From: JAJTHJ01 sp046316025
GTDB lineage: Bacteria > Pseudomonadota > Gammaproteobacteria > Burkholderiales > Burkholderiaceae_F
Direction of reading: 5' to 3'
DNA: 25,149 bases
Assembly (NCBI GenBank): GCA_046316025.1
Contig: JBKCXU010000153.1
Location: 1-25,149 of the forward strand
Below are positions 17,181-24,799 of this stretch, piece after piece. The notes below the pieces were generated by a model. It saw only the letters and a list, made by a program, of their open reading frames with translations, did no database searches and was not told the DNA's origin. The position numbers were made by a program, and so were the translations under genes. Position 1 is the stretch's first letter; each line of letters starts with the position of its first letter.

Positions 17181-17650
17181 ACGTAAGCGACTTCAAGCAC
17201 CTCGTACGCGCGCTTGCCGCCGGGGGCGAGCACTTCGACCACGTCGCCTTCGGACTTGCCAATCAGTGCGCGGGCAGTCGGGCTGGACACCGAGATCAAG
17301 CCCTGCTTGATGTCCGCTTCGTCGTCGCCGACGATCTGGTAGCGCACCTGCTGGCCAGCGGTCAGGTCTTCGAGCGTAACCGTGGCGCCGAAGACGATGC
17401 GTCCGGCTGCGTCCACGCTGGCCGGGTCGATCACCTGCAAGGCGCCCAACTTGCCTTCAAGTTCGGCGATGCGCCCTTCGATGAAACCTTGCCGTTCGCG
17501 CGCGGCGTCGTACTCGGCGTTCTCCGACAGGTCGCCCTTCTCACGCGCTTCCTTGATCGCCTGCACGATCGCGGGCCGCTCCACGCCCTTCAGGCGTTGC
17601 AGTTCTTGCTTGAGTTTTTCCGCACCGCGCGCGGTGATGGGGATGGGCAT
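17177..17650 (-). CDS. greA: Transcription elongation factor GreA
   Basis: GreA rescues backtracked RNA polymerase by stimulating transcript cleavage. The 157-residue length equals the family norm (158 in E. coli). The N-terminal coiled coil carries GDLSENAEYDAARERQGFIE, whose acidic tip residues reach the polymerase active site; the C-terminal globular domain contains ISVSSPTARALIGKSEGDVV. ATG at 17650 gives the standard beginning PIPITARGAEKL. The stop overlaps that of convergent yhbY. A promoter-like sequence and an intrinsic terminator lie within 82 bp upstream, so greA expression probably depends on read-through. Confidence 0.96.
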   Translation of the reverse strand: MPIPITARGAEKLKQELQRLKGVERPAIVQAIKEAREKGDLSENAEYDAARERQGFIEGRIAELEGKLGALQVIDPASVDAAGRIVFGATVTLEDLTAGQQVRYQIVGDDEADIKQGLISVSSPTARALIGKSEGDVVEVLAPGGKRAYEVLEVAYV

Positions 17651-17670
17651 CGACGTTTCCCGAGGGCAAT

Positions 17671-17694
17671 AGAAAGCCCCGGGCGAGCCGGGGC
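17671..17694 (-). terminator. Intrinsic terminator in the greA leader
   Basis: On the - strand GCCCCGG (17694-17688) and CCGGGGC (17682-17676) form a 7-bp G+C stem around a 5-base loop, followed by TTTCT and further T-rich sequence. It ends only 21 bases before the greA ATG. It could stop transcription arriving from ypeA and also truncate transcripts from the greA promoter just upstream. Confidence 0.75.
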
Positions 17695-17703
17695 GATGGC
17701 GCA

Positions 17704-17732
17704 AATCTAGCGGGTACTCGCGTGGGCTGCAA
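17704..17732 (-). promoter_or_regulatory. Candidate greA promoter just upstream of the terminator
   Basis: TTGCAG (17732-17727) and TAGATT (17709-17704) are 17 bp apart on the - strand, the optimal sigma-70 spacing; they match 3 and 4 of 6 consensus bases. The seventh base after the -10 is A at 17697, a suitable start. Transcription from there would enter the terminator hairpin within a few bases and yield an RNA of roughly 27 nt. Confidence 0.5.
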
Positions 17733-17766
17733 CCGTTGCCGCGGTGGGTCGGGGCGTCGGCAGAAG

Positions 17767-18192
17767 TCAGCCAAGCCGCTTGCCGAAAGCCACCACGTCG
17801 TCGACCACATACCCTGCCGCGCGATAGAAGCCGCCGGCCTGCGGGTTGTCGGCGACCATGTGCAGGTTGATCTTCGGGCAGCCGAGCGCGGCGAGCGCGG
17901 CCTCGGCCTGCGCGAGCATCGCGCGCGCCACGCCGCGGCGGCGCTGCATCGGATGCACACCGAAGTTGTAGATCCAGCCGCGATGGCCGTCGTAGCCGGC
18001 CATCACGGTGCCGACCACGGCGCCCTGCTCTTCGGCCAGCCAGAACAAACCGTCGCCAAAGGCAAGCTTGCGCTCGATGTTCGGCCGCGCGAGCCGCTGC
18101 GGAAACGCCAGGTCGAAGTAGCTCGGAAACACTCCGCGCCAGAGCTCGACGATGGCATCGGTATCCGCCGCGGTCACCGGGCGAATATTCAT
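17767..18192 (-). CDS. ypeA: GNAT acetyltransferase, YpeA type
   Basis: This 141-residue GNAT-fold protein closely resembles E. coli YpeA (141): IRPVTAADTDAIVELW near the start, VVGTVMAGYDGHRGW in the middle, the acetyl-CoA loop with Q/R-x-x-G-x-A as QRRRGVARAML, and GCPKINLHMVADNPQAGGFY towards the end. Its substrate is unknown. ATG at 18192 overlaps the paiB stop by 4 bases (ATGA). It is the last gene of the argD-GNAT-argC-paiB unit and is followed by the terminator ahead of greA. Confidence 0.8.
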   Translation of the reverse strand: MNIRPVTAADTDAIVELWRGVFPSYFDLAFPQRLARPNIERKLAFGDGLFWLAEEQGAVVGTVMAGYDGHRGWIYNFGVHPMQRRRGVARAMLAQAEAALAALGCPKINLHMVADNPQAGGFYRAAGYVVDDVVAFGKRLG

Positions 18193-18812
18193 GGCTTTTT
18201 CAGCTCCCGCATCCAGGCCCCGAGCGCCTGTTGCGCGGCGTTGCCCCGCTCCATCGCCGCCAGCACGCCGGCATGGTCGGCCGGCAGGCGGTTCTGCGAG
18301 AGCTTGAACTTGGCTTCGATCGTCTCGACCGCAAGCTCGAAGCCGACGATGTGCGACTTGTGCCCTTCGCGATAGGACTCCGACAGTTCCACATCCCAGC
18401 GCTCGCGGTACGGCGGATCGTGCGCGTCGATCAGCGCCTTGAGGATCCGCTCCTTCTGCGCGCTGTCGTCGGTGGTCGCGACCCGGCCCTGCGCGTGCAC
18501 GACGATGTAGTTCCAGGTCGGCACCATCTCGCGCGTCGTGTACCAGGACGGCGAGACGTAGCTCTCCGGCCCGTGGAAGATCGCGGTCAGGCGCGTCTGC
18601 GGCGTCCAGTGGCGCCAGTGGTCGTTGGCGCGCGCCACGTGGCCTAGCAGCACGACCACCTCTTCGCGCCGGCGCGCCACCAGCGGTAGATGAGTGAACT
18701 CGGCCTCGCCCTCGTGCACCGACACCAGCGTGGCAAAGGGCGCGGCCTGCATCACCGCCAGCGCGGCGTCGCGGTCTTCGACCTTGAAGTGCTTCGGCTG
18801 ATAGGGGATCAC
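18189..18812 (-). CDS. paiB: PaiB family FMN-binding protein
   Basis: This 207-residue protein is of the PaiB split-barrel flavin-binding family. Family motifs are YQPKHFKVED at the N-terminus, FTHLPLV, GHVARANDHW, FHGPESYVSPSWY and VPTWNYIVVHAQG. In Bacillus subtilis PaiB is encoded beside the polyamine acetyltransferase PaiA and was described as a negative regulator of sporulation and protease genes; its molecular role is poorly known. Here GTG at 18812 overlaps the argC stop (GTGA) and its own stop overlaps ypeA, so a GNAT-PaiB pairing recurs. Family assignment is firm and function open. Confidence 0.88.
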   Translation of the reverse strand: MIPYQPKHFKVEDRDAALAVMQAAPFATLVSVHEGEAEFTHLPLVARRREEVVVLLGHVARANDHWRHWTPQTRLTAIFHGPESYVSPSWYTTREMVPTWNYIVVHAQGRVATTDDSAQKERILKALIDAHDPPYRERWDVELSESYREGHKSHIVGFELAVETIEAKFKLSQNRLPADHAGVLAAMERGNAAQQALGAWMRELKKP

Positions 18813-19765
18813 GCCAGCCCCGCGGTCTCGGGCAGGCCGAGCATCAGGTTCATGTTCTGCACCGCCGCGCCGCTGGCGCCCTTGCCCAGGTTGTCCAGCC
18901 GCGCGACGAGCAGCGCTTGTCCGGCCGCGTCGTTGGCAAACACCAAGACTTCCATCGTGTTGCTGCCGTTGAGCGCCTCCGGCTCCAGAAAGCCGTCACG
19001 CAAGGCGCTCGTGTCGTTGAGCGCGCGCACGGCGACGAAAGGCTGGCCGGCAAAGTGCGCGGCGTAGATCGCGTGCAGGTCGGCGCCGGCGGCGGGGCGC
19101 GTCAGCGCATCGAGCCGCAGCGGCACGTTGACCAGCATCCCGCGCTGGTAGTAGCCGACCGCCGGAGAGAAGATCGGCGTCAGCGCCAGTTGCGCGTGCT
19201 CGCGCATCTCCGGCACGTGCTTGTGCGCGAGCGTCAGCCCGTACTCGCCAAAGACCGCCGGCCGCGCGCCGGGCTGCGGCTGCTCATGGCTTTCAATGAG
19301 CTTCTTGCCGCCGCCGGAGTAGCCGGATACCGCGTGCACCGACAACGCCGCGTCCGCCGTGAGCAGCCCCGCGTCGCGCAGCGGGCGCACCAGCGCGAGG
19401 AAGCCCGTCGGATAGCAGCCGGGGTTGGACACGCGCTTGGCCTGCGCCACCGCCGCGCGCTGTCCCTTGGTGAGTTCCGGAAAACCGTAGACCCAGCCCG
19501 TCGCCGTGCGGTGCGCAGTGCTGGCGTCGATCACGCGCGTGGCCGGGTTGTCGATCAGCGCGACCGTGGCGCGCGCCGCGTCGTCCGGCAGACACAGGAT
19601 CACGAGGTCGGCCGCGTTGACGATTTCGCGCTTGGCGGCCTCGTCCTTGGCGCGCTCGCGTGGCAGCGTCAGCAGTTGCAGGTCGGCGCGCGCGGCGAGC
19701 CGCTGGCGGATTTCCAGCCCGGTGGTGCCGTGTTCGCCGTCGATGAATACTTTGGGGTTGCTCAT
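18809..19765 (-). CDS. argC: N-acetyl-gamma-glutamyl-phosphate reductase ArgC, short form
   Basis: ArgC performs the NADPH-dependent third step of arginine synthesis, giving N-acetylglutamate semialdehyde. The 318-residue sequence is the less common short type: KVFIDGEHGTTGLEI at the nucleotide-binding N-terminus instead of the usual GATGYTG pattern. The catalytic Cys is in VSNPGCYPTGF, followed by SGYSGGGKK and LAHKHVPEM. ATG at 19765 overlaps the upstream GNAT stop by 4 bases, and the end overlaps paiB by 4. Co-transcription with argD, the next step of the pathway, fits. Confidence 0.94.
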   Translation of the reverse strand: MSNPKVFIDGEHGTTGLEIRQRLAARADLQLLTLPRERAKDEAAKREIVNAADLVILCLPDDAARATVALIDNPATRVIDASTAHRTATGWVYGFPELTKGQRAAVAQAKRVSNPGCYPTGFLALVRPLRDAGLLTADAALSVHAVSGYSGGGKKLIESHEQPQPGARPAVFGEYGLTLAHKHVPEMREHAQLALTPIFSPAVGYYQRGMLVNVPLRLDALTRPAAGADLHAIYAAHFAGQPFVAVRALNDTSALRDGFLEPEALNGSNTMEVLVFANDAAGQALLVARLDNLGKGASGAAVQNMNLMLGLPETAGLA

Positions 19766-20199
19766 CTGGATGCCTGTTGCTTGAGGAAATCGGAGTTGTA
19801 GCGCTCCATCCAAAGTTCGGGGGTCGCCAGCGGCGTGAAGCCGAAGCGCGCATACAGGGCGTGCGCATCGCTCGTTCGCAAGGCGATGCGCCGCAGCCCG
19901 TGCAGCGCCGGCAGTTCGATGATGGCAGCAACCAAGGCACCGCCGATGCCTTGGCCGCGGTGCGCAGTATCGACAAAGACATCGCACAGGTAGGCAAAGG
20001 TCGCGTGGTCGGTGATCGCGCGGGCAAAGCCGATCTGCGCGCCGTCCGCATAGGCACCGGCGACCAGACAATGCTCGATCGACCGGTCGAAGGCCGATCT
20101 CACAATGCCGCGCGCCCAGTACGACTCCTCGGCAAGCCAGCGATGCACGCGCTCGCGATCAATCCGGGCCGGATCGAAAGAGATCTCGATGCCGGTCAT
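19762..20199 (-). CDS. GNAT family N-acetyltransferase of unknown substrate
   Basis: This 145-residue single-domain GNAT protein has LAEESYWARGIVRSAF in the N-terminal part, ATFAYLCDVFVDTAHRGQGI with the acetyl-CoA loop HRGQGIGGALV, and ALYARFGF at the end. It sits between argD and argC, overlapping each by 4 bases (ATGA). Arginine synthesis needs N-acetylglutamate, and short GNATs supply it in some bacteria, so a role as acetylglutamate synthase is conceivable. The sequence, however, looks like a generic GNAT, and I regard that role as unproven. Confidence 0.85.
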   Translation of the reverse strand: MTGIEISFDPARIDRERVHRWLAEESYWARGIVRSAFDRSIEHCLVAGAYADGAQIGFARAITDHATFAYLCDVFVDTAHRGQGIGGALVAAIIELPALHGLRRIALRTSDAHALYARFGFTPLATPELWMERYNSDFLKQQASR

Positions 20200-21386
20200 G
20201 CGACTTGCCCCAATGCCGCATCGAGCATGACGGCCATCAGGTCGATCTCCTCGAAGCTCACGTTCAACGCGGGCATGAAGCGCAGCAGATGCGGGCGCGG
20301 CGCGTTGACGAGCAGCCCTTCGGGTTGCCTCGCCAACGCAGCGGCGGCAACCTGCGCCGCGACCGGCCGGCCGAGGTCCAACGCGCGCAGCAGCCCGCGG
20401 CCACGCTCGCCGGCCAGGCCATGCTGGGACGCCAGCCCGGACAAGCGCTGCGACAGATGCTCGCCCCGCTCCCGCACGCCAGCGAGAAACTCCAGCGCGG
20501 CCACCGTCTCCAGCACTGCGCTGCCCACGGCCGCCATCAGCGGGTTGCCGCAGTAGGTGCCGCCTTGGTCGCCATGCGCAAACGCGGCAGCAACCTCTTC
20601 GCGCGCCAACAGGGCGGCGAGCGGCACACCGCCGCCCAGCCCCTTGCCGAGCGTCATGATGTCCGGCCGCACGCTCGCGTGCTGCGCGCCGAAGAGCAGC
20701 CCGGTGCGGCCGATGCCGGTTTGAATCTCATCGAAGATCAAGAGCAGCTCACGCTCGTCGCACAGCCGCCGCAGCGCACGCAGAAAGTCGTCGTCGGCCA
20801 CGTTGACGCCGGCTTCGCCCTGGATCGGCTCCAGCATCACCGCCACGGTTTGCGGCGTCAGCGCGGCCTCGACCGAAGCGAGGTCGTTCAACCGCGTCTT
20901 GGGAAAGCCCGGCACCTGGGGCGCGAACAGCGCATCCCAGCCCGGCTTGCCCGAGGCGCTCATCGTCGCCAGTGTGCGTCCGTGGAAGCCATCGACGAAG
21001 GTGACGATCTCGTACGCGCCTCCGCGATGCACCTGCCCCCACTTGCGCGCGAGCTTGATCGCGCCTTCGTTGGCCTCCGCCCCGCTGGAGCAGAGGAACA
21101 CGCGCTCCAGCGATGACAGGTCCGCCAAGCGCGCGGCGAGTGCCGCCGCCGGCGCATTGAAGAGCCCCGGCCCGGCACTGACCAGCTTCTGCGACTGCGC
21201 CGCCAGCGCCTGCGCGATCTGCGGCGGGCAGTGGCCCAACGCGTTGACCGCCCAGCCCTGCACGAAGTCCAGATACCGGCGGCCCGCGCGATCGACGAGC
21301 CACGAGCCTCGGCCCTCGACGAACACCTGCGCCGGCCGGGCGGCAACATCCATCAGGGCGTGGGTCTCATGCGGGTCGAAGTTCAT
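20196..21386 (-). CDS. argD: Acetylornithine aminotransferase (class III), ArgD
   Basis: This PLP-dependent transaminase interconverts N-acetylglutamate semialdehyde and N-acetylornithine. The 396 residues show SGAEANEGAIKLARKWG, FVDGFHGRTLATMSASGKP, EPIQGEAGVNV, the cofactor Asp in IFDEIQTGIGRTG and the Schiff-base Lys in TLGKGLGGGVPLAA. ATG at 21386 has GGAG upstream and follows a strong intrinsic terminator by about 20 bases. It is the first gene of a five-gene coupled operon with argC. Relatives acting on succinylornithine or 4-aminobutyrate exist; argC in the operon supports ArgD. Confidence 0.9.
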   Translation of the reverse strand: MNFDPHETHALMDVAARPAQVFVEGRGSWLVDRAGRRYLDFVQGWAVNALGHCPPQIAQALAAQSQKLVSAGPGLFNAPAAALAARLADLSSLERVFLCSSGAEANEGAIKLARKWGQVHRGGAYEIVTFVDGFHGRTLATMSASGKPGWDALFAPQVPGFPKTRLNDLASVEAALTPQTVAVMLEPIQGEAGVNVADDDFLRALRRLCDERELLLIFDEIQTGIGRTGLLFGAQHASVRPDIMTLGKGLGGGVPLAALLAREEVAAAFAHGDQGGTYCGNPLMAAVGSAVLETVAALEFLAGVRERGEHLSQRLSGLASQHGLAGERGRGLLRALDLGRPVAAQVAAAALARQPEGLLVNAPRPHLLRFMPALNVSFEEIDLMAVMLDAALGQVA

Positions 21387-21400
21387 GATCGGTGGCTCCA

Positions 21401-21432
21401 GAAAACAAAAAGGCCGCGGGGTTCGCGGCCTT
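21401..21432 (-). terminator. Intrinsic terminator immediately before argD
   Basis: On the - strand AAGGCCGCG (21432-21424) and CGCGGCCTT (21418-21410) form a 9-bp stem around AACCC, followed by TTTGTTTTC. This is a textbook Rho-independent terminator. Only about 14 bases separate its end from the argD ATG, and the next gene upstream is divergent, so it must lie in the argD leader and be bypassed for expression. Confidence 0.88.
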
Positions 21433-21467
21433 GTTGGGGTCAACCGGCTAGCCGGTCGGGTCTGTCC

Positions 21468-21536
21468 CTACACGCGCGCTCCCCTGCGAAGGCTCGCATC
21501 ACGTCGGGCGCGTCGCAGGGTGGCGGTGAAGAACAT
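21468..21536 (-). CDS. Putative arginine-rich leader peptide of the argD operon
   Basis: A 22-codon frame from ATG 21536 to TAG 21470-21468 encodes seven Arg (positions 8, 9, 11, 12, 17, 18, 21), three of them as RR pairs. The codons include CGA twice, CGT and AGG, uncommon in this genome. No Shine-Dalgarno is visible. The candidate -10 would start the RNA at the A of the ATG, so a leaderless mRNA is possible. Random frames in such G+C-rich DNA are often Arg-rich, so the case rests on its place before the terminator. Confidence 0.45.
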   Translation of the reverse strand: MFFTATLRRARRDASLRRGARV

Positions 21537-21628
21537 GGCCGCAGTGTAACCCGCAAACCGCCGCGCGCCGCAAGCACTGTGGCGGCTGGCACACTACGCG
21601 CCGTGCGCCGCCGCCGCGAGAACCGCCG

Positions 21629-22903
21629 ATGAACGACCGCCCTCCCCTCACCGCCCACGCCACGCTGTCGATCGACGGCACGCGACTTTGGCAATCGCTG
21701 CACGATCTGGCGCGCATCGGCGCCACGGCCAAAGGGGGCGTGTGCCGGCTGGCATTGAGCGAACTCGACGGGCAGGCGCGGCGCCTGGTGATCGAGTGGG
21801 CCGAGCAGGCGGGCTGCACGGTGCGCGTGGACGCGATCGGCAACATCTTCGCGCGCCGCCCGGGCAGCGACCCGCAAGCACTGCCGGTAGCCACCGGCAG
21901 CCACATCGACACCCAGCCCAACGGCGGCAAGTTCGACGGCAACTACGGCGTGCTCGCCGGGCTGGAAGTCATCCGCACGCTGAACGATGCCGGCATTCGC
22001 ACGCGTGCGCCGCTGGAGCTTTGCATCTGGACCAACGAAGAAGGTTCGCGCTTCGTGCCGGTGATGATGGGCTCGGGCGTGTACTGCGGCGCCTTCACGC
22101 TCGACCACGCGCTGGCCGCGCGCGACCGCGACGGCGTGTCGGTGGCCGAGGCGCTAGCGGCCACCGGCTTCGCCGGCGACGCACCCGCCGCGGTCGCCGA
22201 CGGCGCGCAACGCTACGCGGCCTACTTCGAGGCGCACATCGAGCAAGGCCCGGTGCTGGAAGCTGCGGGCTGCACGATCGGTGTGGTGAGCGGCGCGCTC
22301 GGCCAGCGCTGGTACGACGTGACCGTGACCGGGCAGGAAGCGCATGCCGGCCCGACGCCGATGCCGCTGCGCCGCGACGCGCTCTTCACCGCCGCGCAGT
22401 TGATGCAGCGCGTGGTGGAGATCGCCCGCGAGCGCGCGCCCGACGGCCGCGGCACCGTGGGCTACGTGGACGTATTCCCCAACTCGCGCAACGTGATTCC
22501 GGGGCGGGTGAAGTTCAGCGTGGACTTTCGCCACCCGGACGACGCGGGTCTGGCCGCAATGGAAGCGGCGCTGCGCGCCGCGGCCGAGCGCGTGGCCGCC
22601 CAAGGCAACGTGCAGATCGACGTGCAGCAGGTCGTCTACTTTCCGCCCACGCCCTTCGATGCTGCGCTACAGGAGTCGATCCGCGCCGCCGCGCTGGCCC
22701 GCGGCCATTCGCAGATGGCGCTGCCCAGCGGCGCCGGCCACGACGCGATCTACGTCGCCCGCACCGCGCCCGCCGCAATGATCTTCGTGCCCTGCAAGGA
22801 CGGCATCTCGCACAACGAGATCGAGGACGCCAAGCCCGAAGACCTCGCCGCCGGCGCCAACGTGCTGCTGGATGCGATGTTGGCGCGGGCGGGGATCGCT
22901 TGA
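21629..22903 (+). CDS. Zn-dependent M20 amidohydrolase, N-carbamoyl-L-amino acid / allantoate hydrolase type
   Basis: This 424-residue M20-family hydrolase is of the hydantoinase/carbamoylase group, which removes carbamoyl or ureido groups from N-carbamoyl amino acids, beta-ureidopropionate or allantoate. Binuclear metal ligands are recognisable in TGSHIDTQPNGGKFDGNYG (His and bridging Asp), TNEEGSRF (Glu pair), EAHIEQGP and GAGHDA. The dimerisation part has GQEAHAGPTPMPLRRDA. The ATG at 21629 has only a weak purine stretch upstream. It is divergent from the argD operon. A racemase of the Asp/Glu/hydantoin type lies nearby at the window end, which favours a hydantoin or ureide role; the precise substrate is not visible. 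Confidence 0.85.
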   Translation: MNDRPPLTAHATLSIDGTRLWQSLHDLARIGATAKGGVCRLALSELDGQARRLVIEWAEQAGCTVRVDAIGNIFARRPGSDPQALPVATGSHIDTQPNGGKFDGNYGVLAGLEVIRTLNDAGIRTRAPLELCIWTNEEGSRFVPVMMGSGVYCGAFTLDHALAARDRDGVSVAEALAATGFAGDAPAAVADGAQRYAAYFEAHIEQGPVLEAAGCTIGVVSGALGQRWYDVTVTGQEAHAGPTPMPLRRDALFTAAQLMQRVVEIARERAPDGRGTVGYVDVFPNSRNVIPGRVKFSVDFRHPDDAGLAAMEAALRAAAERVAAQGNVQIDVQQVVYFPPTPFDAALQESIRAAALARGHSQMALPSGAGHDAIYVARTAPAAMIFVPCKDGISHNEIEDAKPEDLAAGANVLLDAMLARAGIA

Positions 22904-22912
22904 CGCCGGCGC

Positions 22913-23476
22913 TCAGCGTCCGCCACCGAGTTTGCGCAACGTCTGCCACACCCGCGCCCAAAAGCGCGCTTCCAGTGCCAGCAGGCGCAACAGCCACGGC
23001 GGCATCCCCGCGGCCTCGGCGCGCGCCGCGGTCGCGGGGTCGATCCCGCCGTGCTTGAACACCGCGCGGTAGATCGCCAGCAAGAGCACGACCTCCAACG
23101 CCACCACAACGGCCAGCCCGACATAACGCAGCGGCGCCAGGGCAGAAATCAGTTGCTGCTCCTCGACGGGCACCAGCTTGCCCGCCACCCAAACGCCAAG
23201 GCAGGCCAGCGCCACAGCGCGCACCAGTGCCTTCCGGCCTTCGCGCCGATAACAGAGCCAGTACAACGCAGGCAGCAACAGCGCCAGATCGAACAGCAGA
23301 CCGGCCTCGACCATCCGATCGATCTCGCCGCGCGAAGACAGGGCCACGGCGAGGTCGATCGCCACAATCGGCACCAACGCCAGATAAAACCAGTGCGTGC
23401 GCAGCGGTGCAGGAAGGACGGCCATCATGACCGCACGGTAGTCACGCCGCGGATGGGCGGTAAGCCGGGCAAACAC
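22913..23476 (-). CDS. Membrane protein of unknown function, four predicted spans
   Basis: I do not recognise this protein. If read from GTG 23476 it has 187 residues with four hydrophobic segments at about 30-47, 58-75, 84-103 and 117-136, then a cytoplasmic or periplasmic tail rich in Arg, Trp and Leu. The start is uncertain: GTG 23476 directly follows the amidase stop, while ATG pairs at 23428 and 23425 also fit and lack a clear ribosome-binding site. It is convergent with the amidohydrolase gene, 9 bp apart. It may be co-transcribed with the amidase gene. Confidence 0.7.
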   Translation of the reverse strand: MFARLTAHPRRDYRAVMMAVLPAPLRTHWFYLALVPIVAIDLAVALSSRGEIDRMVEAGLLFDLALLLPALYWLCYRREGRKALVRAVALACLGVWVAGKLVPVEEQQLISALAPLRYVGLAVVVALEVVLLLAIYRAVFKHGGIDPATAARAEAAGMPPWLLRLLALEARFWARVWQTLRKLGGGR

Positions 23477-24658
23477 CTATCCGGTTGCCAGCCGCTCCGC
23501 CACGGCAATCAGCGACCGATCCGCCCCCGCCGGCCCGAGCAGCGAGATGCCGAGCGGCGCGCCCAGCCGCGTCGCCAGCGGCAGCGAAATCTGCGGGAAG
23601 CCCGACAGCCCCGCGATGCACAGCATCTTTATCGCGGCGTTGCGATAGTCCTCCAGCTCCGCCTCGCTCGCCACCAGCAGCGGGGCCACGTCGGGCATCG
23701 TCGGCAGCAGCAGCACGCCGTCGGTGCCGAGCAGCCGCGCCATGTGCGCGCGGAAGCGCTCGCGGAAGTCCGCCGCCTGCGCGACTTGCGCATCGGTCAA
23801 CGCGCGCGACCAGACAAAGCGCTCGGCCACGCCCGGCCCCAGCGGCGGCGCGTGCCGCTCGATGAAGGCGCCGTCGGTCACCCAGGCTTCGTGCCCTTGC
23901 AGATAGCGGAAGCTCCAGTACATCGTGTCGAACGAATCGAGCGCCGCCATCACCGGCGTGGCAGCACCGAAAGCCGCTTCGATCCTCGCGCGGGCCGGGG
24001 CAAGCGCCGCGGTTACTTCGGGCGCGAGCAGCGCCCACACGTCGGTCGGCAGCAGCAGCCGCGGCGCGGCGAGCGGGGCGGCATCTGCGCCCAACAGCAC
24101 GTCGGCCACGCGCGCGAAGGTGGCCGCATCGCGCGCGAAGAAGCCGCAGGTGTCGAAGCTCGGCGCCAGATCGAGGCAGCCCTCCAGCGAAATCCGCGCG
24201 TGCGTCGGCCGAATGCCGTACAGCCGGCAGTGATTGGCCGGCGCGCGCACCGAGCCGCCGGTGTCGCTGCCGAGCGCGAAGTCGCACAGCCCGTTGGATA
24301 CCGCCGACGCCGAGCCGCTGGACGAGCCGCCGGGGATGCGCTCCGGCGCCGCTCCGTTGCGCGGCGTACCGAAGTGCGCGTTCTTGCCGTTCATGCTGAA
24401 GGCGAGCTCGTCGGTGTGCGTCTTGCCGACGAAGCGCGCGCCCGCATCGAGCAGCCGCTGCACGGTGGGTGCGGTGCGGGTCTTGATGCCGGAGCCAGCC
24501 AGCAGCAGCGGATTGCCGCCACCTGTGGGGTAGCCCACCACGTCGAAGAGATCCTTGACCGCGAAGGTCAGGCCGGCGAGCGGGCCGCTCGCCGCGTTGG
24601 GCACGGCCACCGGCGGATAGGGGACAAAGGCGTGGGCGGGGTCTTGGTCGAGCAGCAT
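23477..24658 (-). CDS. Amidase signature enzyme, AMI1-like
   Basis: This 393-residue amidase of the Ser-cisSer-Lys class has catalytic Lys in TFAVKDLFDV, cis-Ser in the signature PGGSSSGSASAV, and nucleophile Ser in LGSDTGGSVRAPA. The arrangement GTPRNGAAPERIPGGSSSG and the SFDTCGFFARD segment resemble plant indole-3-acetamide hydrolase AMI1 more than GatA, and no gatC or gatB is near. It releases ammonia from some amide; the substrate is unknown. ATG at 24658 starts MLLDQDPAHAFVP; longer in-frame starts would run into the repeat element upstream and are rejected. Confidence 0.85.
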   Translation of the reverse strand: MLLDQDPAHAFVPYPPVAVPNAASGPLAGLTFAVKDLFDVVGYPTGGGNPLLLAGSGIKTRTAPTVQRLLDAGARFVGKTHTDELAFSMNGKNAHFGTPRNGAAPERIPGGSSSGSASAVSNGLCDFALGSDTGGSVRAPANHCRLYGIRPTHARISLEGCLDLAPSFDTCGFFARDAATFARVADVLLGADAAPLAAPRLLLPTDVWALLAPEVTAALAPARARIEAAFGAATPVMAALDSFDTMYWSFRYLQGHEAWVTDGAFIERHAPPLGPGVAERFVWSRALTDAQVAQAADFRERFRAHMARLLGTDGVLLLPTMPDVAPLLVASEAELEDYRNAAIKMLCIAGLSGFPQISLPLATRLGAPLGISLLGPAGADRSLIAVAERLATG

Positions 24659-24693
24659 CGAGTCAATCCACTTCCGGACGATTAGCCAATGTT

Positions 24694-24765
24694 GTCGTTC
24701 CCGCGCAAGCGGGAACCCAGCGGGTCTCGCGAAAGACACTGGATTCCCGCTTGCGCGGGAATGAC
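24694..24765. repeat. Paired dRS3/REP-like inverted repeat
   Basis: Arms 24694-24720 and 24739-24765 are inverse complements at 25 of 27 positions, and each arm is itself a palindrome around GCGCAAGC (ATTCCCGCTTGCGCGGGAAT in the right arm). A small GTCT/AGAC stem sits at the centre. The ATTCCC-N8-GGGAAT core is like the dRS3 repeats of Neisseria and similar elements in other betaproteobacteria. It fills most of the 141-bp gap between the amidase and racemase genes, where I see nothing else. Confidence 0.75.
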
Positions 24766-24799
24766 GTGCCCGTGTTGTTCGACCGCAGCCGACGTGAAA

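Larger units (their letters stand above)
21401..21548 (-). promoter_or_regulatory. Candidate arginine attenuator in the argD leader
   Basis: The parts in transcription order are as follows. TACACT (21548-21543) is a possible -10. The Arg-rich leader frame (21536-21468) comes next. Within its end, GGGGAGCGCG (21484-21475) can pair 8 of 10 bases with CGCGAACCCC (21427-21418), which takes in part of the terminator stem and its loop. A perfect palindrome ACCGGCTAGCCGGT (21456-21443) follows, then the terminator. A ribosome stalled at the early Arg codons would free the first partner and let the antiterminator form. The pairing scheme is inferred by eye. Confidence 0.5.

Noticed and set aside
24659..24739. 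Longer amidase N-terminus starting inside the inverted repeat
   Set aside because: It would translate the REP-like element; homologous amidases begin near the MLLDQDPAHAF start.
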